A stretch of 64,000 nucleotides of DNA from Compostimonas suwonensis. GTDB lineage: Bacteria > Actinomycetota > Actinomycetes > Actinomycetales > Microbacteriaceae. The translations under genes were made by a program, and so were the position numbers. The notes under the pieces were generated by a model. That model was given only the letters and a program-made list of their open reading frames with translations. It was not told the origin of the DNA and made no database searches. This document shows, in pieces, positions 26,684 through 34,863 of this stretch (position 1 is its first letter; every line of letters starts with the position of its first letter). The stretch is from positions 434,001-498,000 of the forward strand of contig NZ_PGFB01000002.1 in NCBI RefSeq assembly GCF_002797855.1. Reading direction: 5' to 3'.

Positions 26684-27505
26684 ATGCCCCATACCAATCG
26701 CGGCCGTCACGAGCACGGCCAGAACTTTCTCGTCGATCACCGGATCATCCGGCGGATCACGTCACTCGTCGACGACGTTCCCGGGCCCATCGTCGAGCTC
26801 GGCGCGGGCGACGGCGCACTGACTCTCCCCCTCGTCGACAGCGGGCGATCCGTCGTCGCGGTCGAGATCGACGTGTCCCGTGCGCAGCGGCTCGAGAGCA
26901 GGCTCCGGCAGAGGGTCGTCGGGCAGCCATCACGCGCACGACAGTCCTCGTCGGCCGTTCGCGTGGTCGTGCACGACATGCTCGACTACCGCTTCACCGA
27001 CCCGGAGACCGTTGTGGTCAGCAACGTGCCGTTCCATCTCACGACCGCGCTCCTGCGCAAGCTCCTCGCCGATCGGGGCTGGCGGCACGCGGTGCTCCTC
27101 ACCCAATGGGAGGTCGCACGCCGACGAGCGGGCGTCGGCGGGGCGAGCCTCATGACCGCGCTGTGGTGGCCGTGGTTCGAATTCACAGTGCACGAACGGG
27201 TGCCGGCGCGCAGCTTCAGGCCGGTTCCGTCCGTCGACGGAGGGCTCTTCACGATCGTGCGGCGGGCGCATCCGCTCGTCGACGACCGCCGGGACTACCA
27301 GTCCTTCGTGAAACGCGTCTTCACCGGGCCGGGGCGAGGGCTGCGAGGAGCCGCACGGACGGCCGGGCGGACGTCGTCAGCCCAACTGGCCCGCTGGGCG
27401 CGCGACAACGGCCTGCCGTCCAACGCGCTCCCCCGCGACCTCAATGCGGAGCAGTGGGCCGGCCTCTGGCGGCTGTGCCGCGCAGACGGACCCAGGCCGA
27501 GGTGA
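26684..27505 (+). CDS. erm: 23S rRNA (adenine-N6) methyltransferase, Erm family
   Basis: Methylates A2058 of 23S rRNA, giving macrolide-lincosamide-streptogramin B resistance in this family. The 273-residue product shows HEHGQNFLVD at the N-terminus, SAM motif I VELGAGDGALTLP and motif IV SNVPFHLTTALL, with FRPVPSVDGGLF later. The NVPF and GQNFLVD features separate Erm from RsmA/KsgA, which also acts on rRNA. A basic, Arg-rich C-terminal extension follows. A leader peptide and two hairpins precede it, the expected setting for inducible translation. GGAG lies seven bases before the ATG. Subclass cannot be named without comparison. Confidence 0.93.
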   Translation: MPHTNRGRHEHGQNFLVDHRIIRRITSLVDDVPGPIVELGAGDGALTLPLVDSGRSVVAVEIDVSRAQRLESRLRQRVVGQPSRARQSSSAVRVVVHDMLDYRFTDPETVVVSNVPFHLTTALLRKLLADRGWRHAVLLTQWEVARRRAGVGGASLMTALWWPWFEFTVHERVPARSFRPVPSVDGGLFTIVRRAHPLVDDRRDYQSFVKRVFTGPGRGLRGAARTAGRTSSAQLARWARDNGLPSNALPRDLNAEQWAGLWRLCRADGPRPR

Positions 27506-27531
27506 ATCAGTCGGAGGTGAATCCGAGCGGA

Positions 27532-27801
27532 TCAGATCGCGGTGAGCTCGTCGTCGGGGTCGGCGGCCACCGGGTCGCTGTCTGCCCTCTCGAAGGAGTA
27601 GCGCACGTGCAGCTGTCCCTGGATGTCGCGGCTGTCGACCGCGTTGTACCAGAAGAGCGACTCCTTGCCCTCGACGGCGGCGACAGCGCCCAGGCGTGCG
27701 TCGTACTCCCCGCCGATCAGCAGCCGACGATCGGTCTCACCCTCGAGAGGACCATCGATGTACTCGACGATGTAGACAGTTCCGGAATCCGTATCACTCA
27801 T
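27532..27801 (-). CDS. Hypothetical protein at the end of the ECF operon
   Basis: An 89-residue acidic protein opening MSDTDSGTVYIVEYIDGPLEGETDRR, with a compact beta-rich centre (LLIGGEYDARLGAVAAVEG, LFWYNAVDS, QLHVRYSFERA) and an acidic tail. The ATG overlaps the kinase stop by four bases (ATGA), so the two are translationally coupled. No membrane segment or known motif is seen and I do not recognise the family. The stop faces the erm stop 26 bp away. Confidence 0.75.
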   Translation of the reverse strand: MSDTDSGTVYIVEYIDGPLEGETDRRLLIGGEYDARLGAVAAVEGKESLFWYNAVDSRDIQGQLHVRYSFERADSDPVAADPDDELTAI

Positions 27802-28415
27802 AACACCACGGTAGACCCATGCCCGGCCTCCGAGCCCCCATCTCCGGGAGATGTCCCGTCCAGAGCGGATGTCCCGTCCAGAACGATGTCGGCGCTCGAA
27901 CGCGGGTCGTCGAGACGCACGAACTCGTCGAACTGCTCCTGCCAGATGTCCCACCAGGGATCGAAGGCGCCGGCATCTCGCGCGAGGGCGCGCTCCTTGC
28001 GAACCACGTCGTCGGCGTCGATCCAGACACGGATGTCGCCGAGCCCGGCGTTCGCGCGGGTGAGCACGCCGCACCCCTCGACGATGAGCGGCGCGGCGGC
28101 ATCCACCGTGTGCCACTCGGCGAGCTCCCCGCCCGCCCAGTCGTAGCGGCGCCAGCCGCCCACGAGTCCGCGGCTGCGGGGCAGGAGGAGGGAGTCGTGC
28201 ACGTCGCGACCGGCCTGGGCGAGGCCGCCCCACCCCGGATAGATGTCGTCGAGGCGCACGAGCGTCGGCGTCTCCGCTCCCGGCCACGCCTCGACGAGCC
28301 GGTCGGCGAGGGTGCTCTTGCCCGCGCCGCTCGGGCCGTCGACCAGCACGGTGAGAGACACGGCGCGAGGCACCGTGCGAGACCTGGTGCCCGCCGCCTC
28401 CTCGGCGGCGATCAT
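27798..28415 (-). CDS. P-loop kinase, uridine-kinase-like
   Basis: A 205-residue ATP-binding protein. Walker A is DGPSGAGKST near residue 30, and LVRLDDIYPGW resembles the acceptor-binding DxFY segment of uridine/phosphoribulokinase-type enzymes. IVEGCGVLTR is Walker-B-like and RVWIDADDVVRKERALARD a lid region with Arg residues. It probably phosphorylates a small molecule. It is encoded in the TPP-riboswitch operon, so a thiamine-related substrate is an attractive guess but not shown. A TTG at 28511, with GGAG upstream, would add 32 Ala-rich residues and overlap ecfT. Confidence 0.8.
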   Translation of the reverse strand: MIAAEEAAGTRSRTVPRAVSLTVLVDGPSGAGKSTLADRLVEAWPGAETPTLVRLDDIYPGWGGLAQAGRDVHDSLLLPRSRGLVGGWRRYDWAGGELAEWHTVDAAAPLIVEGCGVLTRANAGLGDIRVWIDADDVVRKERALARDAGAFDPWWDIWQEQFDEFVRLDDPRSSADIVLDGTSALDGTSPGDGGSEAGHGSTVVL

Positions 28416-28497
28416 CGCCAGAAGCGAGGTGAGGTCGGGGGCCGCCGGACCCGCCGCCGCATCAGGCGCCGAACCCGCACCCGCGTACGCGTCAGCG

Positions 28498-29310
28498 TCA
28501 GCCGAGGACAAAGTTCCAGCTCCCCACGGCGACGGCGACTCCGATGGCGAGAGCCGCGACCGCGAAGGCGATGACGAGAAGGGCGGCGTCGCGCCATCCG
28601 ACCGTCGACTCGCGTGCCCAGCTGCGGCGGATCGGCGACCCGAAGGCCCGCGCCTCCATGGCCGTCGCGAGCTTGCTGCCCCGACGGATCGACAGCACGA
28701 GCAGCGCGAACGCCTGCCCGCCGAAACGGCGCACCCGGCCGAGCGCTCCGCCCTCGTCGGCGATGCCTCTCGCGCGACGGGCCAGGGACAGCGCACGCCA
28801 GTCGTCGATGAAGAGCCCGACGAGACGCAGGCCGGCGAGAGCTCCGAGCACGAAGCGGCTCGGAAGCCTCACGATCTGCGCGAGCCCATCGGCCAGATCG
28901 GTCGGGTCGATCGTGATGAACAGCAGAACCGCGGGAAAACCGACGGCGAGCACCCTCAGCACCGTCGCGATGGCCAGGTCGATGGAGCCCTCCGAGATCC
29001 TGATGAGGCCGAACTCCCAGAAGATCTCGCCGCTCAGACGCCCGTAGAGCAGAGTCGTCAGTCCGGCGAGCGGCGCCGCGATCAGGATCGGCGCAGAGCG
29101 ACGGGCGAGAGCACCGAACGGGATCCGCGCACAGGCGAACAGCACGAGCTCGGCGACGAGGGCGACCGCCGCCGACACCCAGTCGATCGACAGCACGAGC
29201 ATCAGGCTCAGCAGCAGAGCGGCGCCCAGCTTGGTGACCGGGTTGATCCGGTCGAGCACGGGGGATGACACGGCCGAGGGCACGCCCGACACCGCCGCCT
29301 GCGCGCTCAT
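28498..29310 (-). CDS. ecfT: ECF transporter transmembrane component
   Basis: A 270-residue membrane protein that links the substrate-binding S subunit to the ATPase. About six hydrophobic segments are seen, and the two coupling-helix motifs are present as ARRARG and MEARAFG. DRINPVTKLG at the N-terminus is the usual EcfT opening. Its ATG overlaps the ecfA stop by four bases (ATGA). It should sit in a complex with the products at 29307-30854 and 30857-31498. Confidence 0.94.
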   Translation of the reverse strand: MSAQAAVSGVPSAVSSPVLDRINPVTKLGAALLLSLMLVLSIDWVSAAVALVAELVLFACARIPFGALARRSAPILIAAPLAGLTTLLYGRLSGEIFWEFGLIRISEGSIDLAIATVLRVLAVGFPAVLLFITIDPTDLADGLAQIVRLPSRFVLGALAGLRLVGLFIDDWRALSLARRARGIADEGGALGRVRRFGGQAFALLVLSIRRGSKLATAMEARAFGSPIRRSWARESTVGWRDAALLVIAFAVAALAIGVAVAVGSWNFVLG

Positions 29311-30854
29311 ACGAGACGCTCCCCGTCGCGCGTCATGGCGCTGCTCGCACCGAGCTCGTAACGCTCATCGGCGAGAGCCTCGACGAGCTCTGCGTCGTGG
29401 GTCACCGTGACGAGCGCCGTGCCCTCGTCGACGAGCGCGCCGAGCAGTGCGACGAGCTCGGCCCAGGTGGTCGCGTCCTGTCCGAAGGTCGGCTCGTCGA
29501 GCACGAGCAGCCGCGGCGAGGCGGCGAGCATCGTCGCGACCGAGAGCCGCCGTTTCTCACCGCCCGACAGTGTGAACGGGTTGGCCCGCGCGAGCGTGTC
29601 GAGGTGCAGTCTCTGCAGCAGCTCCTCGACGCGACGCTGCTTGTCGGCCGGGGACCATCGCAAGGCCGTGAGCCCGAGTGCGAGCTCCCGCTCGACGCTC
29701 GCGGTGAGGAACTGGTGCTCCGGATCCTGGAAGACGGTTCCGATCCGCGTCAGCAGCTCGGCCGACTTCCAGCGGATGGGCTGCGCGCTCCGGGCGGGGG
29801 CGAACCCGGCCGAGGCCTCGAGCGAGCCGCCGAGCGGCGGAAGCAGACCGGCGAGAGTCAGGGCGAGAGTCGTCTTGCCCGCCCCGTTCGGGCCGACGAT
29901 CGCGAGCGAGCGCCCCGAACCGATCGTCAGCCCGATCCCGGATGCCGCGACAGCACCCGCTCGGCCGACCGCGAGATCCCGCGCCTCCAGCAGGGCGCCG
30001 CTCGTTCCGGCCGCGGAGCCCGCGGAGCCGACCCGGTCGGCGGGCGGAACGCGGGCCGGCAGCCGGCTGCTCGGCGGGAAGCCGGGCACCCAGACCCCCG
30101 ACGCCGCAAGCGCCGCGCCCTGACGGTGCAGCACTTCGGCCGGGCTTCCGTCGGCGAGCAGGCCCCCGCCGGGAGCGAGGACGACGACCCGGTCGACGAG
30201 ATGCTGCCAGACGGCGACGCGGTGCTCGATGACGACGAGCGTCGTCTGCGAGGTCTCGAGAACCCGGGCCACGGCATCGCGCACCTCGACGACACCACTC
30301 GGATCGAGGTTGGCGGTCGGCTCGTCGAGCACGAGCAGGCCCGGCCGCATCGCGAGCACCCCGGCGAGGGCCAGGCGCTGCTTCTGGCCGCCCGAGAGCC
30401 GGGAGGTCGGATGGTCGAGCGGGAGGTTCAGCCCCACGGCGTCGAGCGACTCGCGCACCCGCTGCCAGATGACGGAGCGTTCGAGCCCGAGGTTCTCGCA
30501 GCCGAACGCCACGTCGTCGCCGACACGCTCGAGGATCACCTGCGAGTCGGGATCCTGCAGCAGCAGCCCCGTGCGCCCACGCGTCGCGACCGGGTCGAGG
30601 CCGTCGACGAGCAGCTCGCCGCGCTGCTCCCCCTCGTCCTCGCCGCCGGCGACACCCGCGAGGGCGTGCACGAGGGTCGACTTGCCCGCACCCGAGGCGC
30701 CGAGCAGCAGCAGCCGCTCCCCCGCCTCGACGTGCAGATCGAGGTCGCTGACCGCCCACGCGAGACGGCCGGCGTGACGCCAGCCCCAGCCTCTCGCGCG
30801 AATCGTCGCGCCGCCCGTCGCGCCGCCCGAGGCGTATCGCGCACTCGTGGACAC
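29307..30854 (-). CDS. ecfA: ECF transporter ATPase, two fused ABC domains
   Basis: A 515-residue fusion of two ATP-binding domains energising vitamin uptake. The first has GASGAGKST, QDPDSQVI (Q-loop), LSGGQKQRLALA and LLVLDEPTANLD. The second has GPNGAGKTT, FQDPEHQFL, LSGGEKRRLSVA and LLVLDEPTFGQD. A linker rich in Ala/Pro/Arg joins them (about 255-290). The D-P-x-x-Q Q-loops are typical of EcfA. The GTG start lies two bases after the S-component stop. Confidence 0.95.
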   Translation of the reverse strand: MSTSARYASGGATGGATIRARGWGWRHAGRLAWAVSDLDLHVEAGERLLLLGASGAGKSTLVHALAGVAGGEDEGEQRGELLVDGLDPVATRGRTGLLLQDPDSQVILERVGDDVAFGCENLGLERSVIWQRVRESLDAVGLNLPLDHPTSRLSGGQKQRLALAGVLAMRPGLLVLDEPTANLDPSGVVEVRDAVARVLETSQTTLVVIEHRVAVWQHLVDRVVVLAPGGGLLADGSPAEVLHRQGAALAASGVWVPGFPPSSRLPARVPPADRVGSAGSAAGTSGALLEARDLAVGRAGAVAASGIGLTIGSGRSLAIVGPNGAGKTTLALTLAGLLPPLGGSLEASAGFAPARSAQPIRWKSAELLTRIGTVFQDPEHQFLTASVERELALGLTALRWSPADKQRRVEELLQRLHLDTLARANPFTLSGGEKRRLSVATMLAASPRLLVLDEPTFGQDATTWAELVALLGALVDEGTALVTVTHDAELVEALADERYELGASSAMTRDGERLV

Positions 30855-30856
30855 GA

Positions 30857-31498
30857 TCAGACCCGTACGCCGGCCTCACGGCCGGCGGCGAACCGGCTGA
30901 GTGCGCCGGTCCTGGCGAGCCCCTTCATCACGAGCCAGGAGAGCAGTCCGGCGATCACGACGCCCGAGACGACCGACGAGCCCACGTAGAGCACGACGAA
31001 GGGCGCGTCGGCGCCCGGGTACGTGATGATGAGGTCGTTGACCGCGCAGGCGACCCCCGCGCCGGCGCCCGCGATGAGCGCCACGTAGACCCGGTAGTTC
31101 GCGTAGAGGAAGGCGGCGAAGACGATCTCGGCGCCGAGGCCCTGCACGAGGCCGGAGAGCAGCGTCAGCGCTCCCCACTGCGTCACGAGCAGAGCCGAGA
31201 CGACGGCCGCGAGCAGCTCGGTGTAGAGGGCGGCGCCGGGTTTGCGCACGATGAGTCCGCCCAGGACGCCGGCGAAGAGCCATCCGCCGTTCACGACGCC
31301 CTGCAGGCCGGGCAGCACCGCTTCGAGCGGTGTTCCCAGAGTGGGATAGGCCTGACCCCAGACCCAGAAGATGACGCCGCTCGCGACGCCGATGACGCTG
31401 GCGACGACGATGTCGACGACGCGCCAGCGGAAACGGCCCGTGCGATCGGGTCGGCGGCCGGAGGTGGAGCTCGTGATCTCTGCTTCGGTGCTGTGCAC
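30857..31498 (-). CDS. ykoE: ECF transporter S component, YkoE-like (thiamine or HMP)
   Basis: A 213-residue substrate-binding membrane subunit with about six helices. WRVVDIVVASVIGVASGVIF, WVWGQAY, GLVQGLGAEIVFA and YPGADAPFV follow the YkoE family, which takes up thiamine or its pyrimidine precursor. A TPP riboswitch lies directly upstream, which fits this ligand class. The GTG start at 31498 has GAAAGGG seven bases upstream, and this site is one arm of a hairpin. First gene of the ykoE-ecfA-ecfT-kinase operon. Confidence 0.92.
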   Translation of the reverse strand: MHSTEAEITSSTSGRRPDRTGRFRWRVVDIVVASVIGVASGVIFWVWGQAYPTLGTPLEAVLPGLQGVVNGGWLFAGVLGGLIVRKPGAALYTELLAAVVSALLVTQWGALTLLSGLVQGLGAEIVFAAFLYANYRVYVALIAGAGAGVACAVNDLIITYPGADAPFVVLYVGSSVVSGVVIAGLLSWLVMKGLARTGALSRFAAGREAGVRV

Positions 31499-31502
31499 TG
31501 TC

Positions 31503-31532
31503 GTGCCCTTTCTGTCGTTCGAAAGAGGGCAC
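31503..31532 (-). promoter_or_regulatory. Shine-Dalgarno-masking hairpin of ykoE
   Basis: On the minus strand GTGCCCTCTTTC (31532-31521) pairs with GAAAGGGCAC (31512-31503), with one or two bulged bases. The second arm contains the AAAGGG ribosome site of ykoE. It is the likely expression platform of the riboswitch, acting on translation. Confidence 0.65.
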
Positions 31533-31574
31533 GGGTTGTGGGTCGCGCGGATGCGTCGACCCGGAGAGTGATTG

Positions 31575-31662
31575 CCTCCCTGCGCTGGCATGATCCAGAT
31601 CAGGTTCGACGGTCGAAGGTTGAGAACCTTCCTCTCAGCCCGGTACACCGGACTCCCGTGTT
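31575..31662 (-). promoter_or_regulatory. TPP riboswitch
   Basis: The minus strand contains the conserved thi-box parts in order: CGGGAGTCCGG, GGGCTGAGAGG, the P3 stem GAAGGTTCTCAACCTTC, then CGAACCTGATCTGGATCATG and CCAGCGCAGGGA. These match the TPP aptamer. A TATACT -10 hexamer lies just upstream at 31676-31671. It precedes a YkoE-type ECF operon and should switch it off when thiamine pyrophosphate is plentiful. Confidence 0.95.
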
Positions 31663-31678
31663 CGCTGATGAGTATAGA

Positions 31679-31730
31679 CCCGCTACGGCGCAGGGCCCGT
31701 TTACGGCGCGTTGCCCGCTTACGGTGCAGC
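31679..31730. repeat. Three imperfect 17-18-bp repeats
   Basis: CCCGCTACGGCGCAGG-, CCCGTTTACGGCGCGTTG and CCCGCTTACGGTGCAGC follow each other at 31679, 31696 and 31714. They fill the junction between the truncated reductase gene and the promoter of the TPP riboswitch. Confidence 0.7.
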
Positions 31731-32030
31731 CCGTCCCACTTGCAGCCGCACCTCGGGGTCGGCGACGAGGTTGCCGTACCAGCCGGGGTTCTCGGGGCCG
31801 CCGCCGACCGAGGGGACGATGAGGTAGCTGTCGCCGTCACGGCCGTAGCTGAGACAGGTGCGACGCCAGAGGCCCGAGACGCCGCCCTGCGTGGTCAGGA
31901 GTGCGAGCGGTGCGTTGCGGGTGAAGACCGGGCGCGCGCCATCCGTCGCCACGTACTCGGCGATCTGCGAGCCGACCCAGCCCGCGGTGTCGTCGATGGG
32001 GTGGTCGGGGCTCCGCCCCGGCTCGGCCAC
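31719..32030 (-). pseudogene. Truncated F420-dependent nitroreductase/quinone reductase (Ddn-like)
   Basis: A 103-residue frame from GTG 32030. LALLTTQGG, RRTCLSYGRDGDSYLIV, GGGPENPGWYGNL and DPEVRLQVG are the conserved core of Ddn-like F420H2-dependent reductases. The usual protein is about 140-150 residues and continues some 40 residues past the QVG strand; here it ends with RAAP and a TAA, and no frame downstream restores the missing end. The break coincides with a cluster of short repeats. It is best read as a decayed or 3'-deleted gene, though a short active form cannot be excluded. Confidence 0.65.
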
Positions 32031-32065
32031 GTACGTCGCCGTCTCTCGAGCGCTGCTGCTCGGCG

Positions 32066-32419
32066 CTACTTCTTGAGCACGCGGATGACGCGGGCGAGCG
32101 CCTTGCCGGCAACCCACACGAAGGGGATGCCCACCGCGAGAAGCGAGATCGTGTTGGGGCGGAAGCGCAGACCCGATTCGTCTTTGATGTATGCCCCGAC
32201 CGGAATGGTCACGCCGCCACCGCCGCCACCGCTCATCGAGACGGACTCCGCGTCGCGCCCTTCGCGGTCGTCCCGCCCGTCGCTGCCGCCCCCGAAGCCG
32301 TAGTAGACGAGGGCCACGGGAACGAGGGTGACCCCTTCGACCTCGACGGGCTCGCCGTAGACGGAGCCGACGCCGAGGGATTTGACGGTTTCTGCGAGCT
32401 GAACGGCGAGAGAAGTCAT
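32066..32419 (-). CDS. GerW-family protein (YtfJ-like)
   Basis: A 117-residue protein of the sporulation/germination GerW family, which is widespread in non-sporulating actinobacteria. GSVYGEPVEVEGVTLVPVA is the signature start; a Gly-rich loop with an Asp/Arg segment follows, then GAYIKDESGLRFRPN and a C-terminal hydrophobic and basic end. Function outside spores is unknown. The ATG at 32419 is six bases after a TACCGT hexamer, pointing to a leaderless transcript. Confidence 0.85.
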   Translation of the reverse strand: MTSLAVQLAETVKSLGVGSVYGEPVEVEGVTLVPVALVYYGFGGGSDGRDDREGRDAESVSMSGGGGGGVTIPVGAYIKDESGLRFRPNTISLLAVGIPFVWVAGKALARVIRVLKK

Positions 32420-32539
32420 GTGCCAACGGTACCGCCGCGCGCCGCAACTGGCCACCCTCCCCGGCAGATGCGCAGCAGAGCAGACACGCGCACAGCCTTT
32501 ACCCACGTTCATGGCAGGGTCGCCGGAGATAATCGTCGG

Positions 32540-33514
32540 ATGGCGGTCAGCAGCTCGAAGAGAATCGTGAGAACCGGCCGCGGCATCGTCGTGGCCGTGC
32601 TCGCGCTCGTCATCGTCGTCATGATGCTCGGCCACGAGCTGCTGCCGAACATCGGCGGAATCGTCTCCCTCGGCGAGAACGTGCTCCCCTGGATCGGCGT
32701 GCTCATCGTCGTGCTCGCGGTCGTGGCGCTCTTCTTAGGCTCGCGCGTGGGGCTTGCGGGGGTGCTCGTCGCGGCGATCGTCTGGGCGATCCTCTTCGTG
32801 CCGGGGATGCTCCCCGCTGCATCGGCCTCGACGGGCTCCGCGGGCTCGCCGTCGTCGGAATCGTCGGACTCCTCAGGCAGCCCGGGCCTGACGATCGCGA
32901 GCGAGAACGTGGAGGCGGGCAACGGCGATGCCGCCGGGCTCGCGCGCGACCTGGCTTCGCGGCATCCCGACCTCATCGCCCTGCAGGAGCTCGACGGCGA
33001 CTCCCGGGCGGCCGTCGCCGACGAGATCGACGGCGACTATCCCTACAACGCGATCGTGGGCACCGTGGGCCTGTGGAGCACGATGCCGATCGACGAGACC
33101 CAGCAGCTGGATCTGGGGCTCGGCTGGAACCGTGCGCTCTGGGCCGACATCGAGACCGGCTCGGGGCTCACGCGCGTCTACGTCGTGCACCTCGCATCCG
33201 TGCGCGTCGGCCAGCAGGACGACCGCGACACGATGATCGAGCAGCTGGCGGCGACCCTCGCCGCCGACGAGTCCGAGCGGCTCGTCGTCGTGGGCGACTT
33301 CAACACCGCCACCACCGACCGCGCATTCAGCACGCTCACGGATGCCGTTCCCGAACCCGCACGCACCGAGTTCGGTCTCGGCTTCACCTGGCCGTCGTTC
33401 TTCCCGATCGTGCGGCTCGACCACGTGCTCGTGCGCGGCTACGACGTGGCGCGCAACGTCGTGCTGGAGCCCAACGGCAGCGACCACCGCGGCATCCTCA
33501 TCGCGCTGAGCTGA
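32540..33514 (+). CDS. Membrane-anchored endonuclease/exonuclease/phosphatase domain protein
   Basis: A 324-residue protein with three N-terminal membrane helices (about 14-33, 48-65, 70-88), a Ser/Gly-rich linker and an external EEP domain from about residue 118. Motifs: ENVEAGN, LQELDG (metal-binding Glu), VVGDFNTA (Asp, Asn) and GSDHRGI (Asp, His). It may cleave phosphodiester bonds of DNA, RNA or lipid head groups. A GATAAT hexamer six bases before the ATG fixes this start over the longer frame. Confidence 0.88.
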   Translation: MAVSSSKRIVRTGRGIVVAVLALVIVVMMLGHELLPNIGGIVSLGENVLPWIGVLIVVLAVVALFLGSRVGLAGVLVAAIVWAILFVPGMLPAASASTGSAGSPSSESSDSSGSPGLTIASENVEAGNGDAAGLARDLASRHPDLIALQELDGDSRAAVADEIDGDYPYNAIVGTVGLWSTMPIDETQQLDLGLGWNRALWADIETGSGLTRVYVVHLASVRVGQQDDRDTMIEQLAATLAADESERLVVVGDFNTATTDRAFSTLTDAVPEPARTEFGLGFTWPSFFPIVRLDHVLVRGYDVARNVVLEPNGSDHRGILIALS

Positions 33515-33551
33515 ACGCCGAGCTGGCGGAGCTGAACGCTGTGGACACGCG

Positions 33552-34748
33552 TCACGCTTCGGGCGGGGCCTGATCGCGTTTGACGAGCGAGGCCGGCCGA
33601 ACGCTCCCCCGGCCGAAACGGGCGACGACCTCGTCGACGGCGGCCTCCGCCTCGCGCCACTCCGAGTCCGGATCCCAGAGCGAGGCGAGCACGCTGCCCT
33701 CCGACTCGAGATGCTCGGTGCGCACACCGACGAGCCGCACCGCGCGCCCGGCCCGGCCCGCGACCCCGAGCGAGTCGAAGGCGATCACGATCTCGTCGTA
33801 GATCCGGCGGCCGACACTCGTGGCCTCGGGCAGGGAACGGGAGCGCGTGACGGTCGTGAAGTCGGAGTACCGCAGTTTGAGCACGACCGTGCGGGCGACC
33901 GCGCCGCTGCGACGCAGACGCGCGCCCACCTGATCGGAGAGCCGCAGCAGTTCGCGCCGGATCGCCGCGTCGTCGTCGAGGTCGATCTCGAAGGTCGTCT
34001 CGTGGCCGATGCTCTTCTCGATCGACTCGGTGCTGACCGAGCGCGGGTCGCGGCCCCAGGCCAGCTCGTGCAGGTGCCGGCCGCTCGCGACGCCGACGGC
34101 TCGCTCGAGAGTCGCGAGGGGGGTGTGCGCGAGGTCTGCGACCGTGCGGATGCCGAGACGGGTGAGCGACTGCTCCGTCGCCGCCCCGACGCCCCAGAGG
34201 GCTCCGACCGGCAGGGGATGCAGGAAGCCGATCGTGCCCTCGGCGGGAACGATGAGCAGGCCGTCGGGCTTGGAGTGGGTGGAGGCGAGCTTCGCGACGA
34301 ACTTCGTGGAGGCGGCGCCGACGGAGCAGGTGAGCCCGGTGCGCTCGTAGACCCGCTCACGGACGAGCTTCGCTATCGTGCCGGGCGAGCCGAGCAGGCG
34401 ACGGGCGCCCGCGACGTCGAGGAAGGCCTCGTCGATGCTCAGCTGCTCGACGAGCGGGGTGACCTCGGAGAAGATGCCCATGACCTCGGCGGAGTAGCGG
34501 CGGTACTCCTCCATGTGCGGCGGCAGCACGACGGCGCCGGGGCAGTGCCGCAGAGCGACGGCCAGGGGCATCGCGGAGCGCACCCCGAAACGGCGCGCGA
34601 CATAGTTGGCGCTCGTCACGACGGAACGAGCTCCTGTGTGAGCGATCACAACGGGAGCACTGCGCAGTTCCGGACGACCCAGGAGCTCGACCGACGCGAA
34701 GAACGCGTCCATGTCGACGTGCAGGATCGTGGCCGAAGAATCATCCAC
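33552..34748 (-). CDS. dinB: DNA polymerase IV
   Basis: Y-family translesion polymerase of 398 residues. HVDMDAFFASVELL holds the first metal-binding Asp, SIDEAFLDV the catalytic Asp-Glu pair, and GVGAATEQSLTRLGIRTVADL the helix-hairpin-helix thumb. A little-finger domain follows. No canonical beta-clamp peptide is obvious at the C-terminus. GTG 34748 is chosen because the frame above it has no homology to the family. It is divergent from an aldo/keto reductase. Confidence 0.95.
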   Translation of the reverse strand: MDDSSATILHVDMDAFFASVELLGRPELRSAPVVIAHTGARSVVTSANYVARRFGVRSAMPLAVALRHCPGAVVLPPHMEEYRRYSAEVMGIFSEVTPLVEQLSIDEAFLDVAGARRLLGSPGTIAKLVRERVYERTGLTCSVGAASTKFVAKLASTHSKPDGLLIVPAEGTIGFLHPLPVGALWGVGAATEQSLTRLGIRTVADLAHTPLATLERAVGVASGRHLHELAWGRDPRSVSTESIEKSIGHETTFEIDLDDDAAIRRELLRLSDQVGARLRRSGAVARTVVLKLRYSDFTTVTRSRSLPEATSVGRRIYDEIVIAFDSLGVAGRAGRAVRLVGVRTEHLESEGSVLASLWDPDSEWREAEAAVDEVVARFGRGSVRPASLVKRDQAPPEA

Positions 34749-34863
34749 GGCCCCAGTGTCGCAGATGCCCCTGACAGAGACACCGTGCGCGCAGGACGGG
34801 AGGCACCGGCATCCGCTCTCGTCGTTTTCTCTTCGGCAACCTTCACGGCGTAACGTTTCCGTT

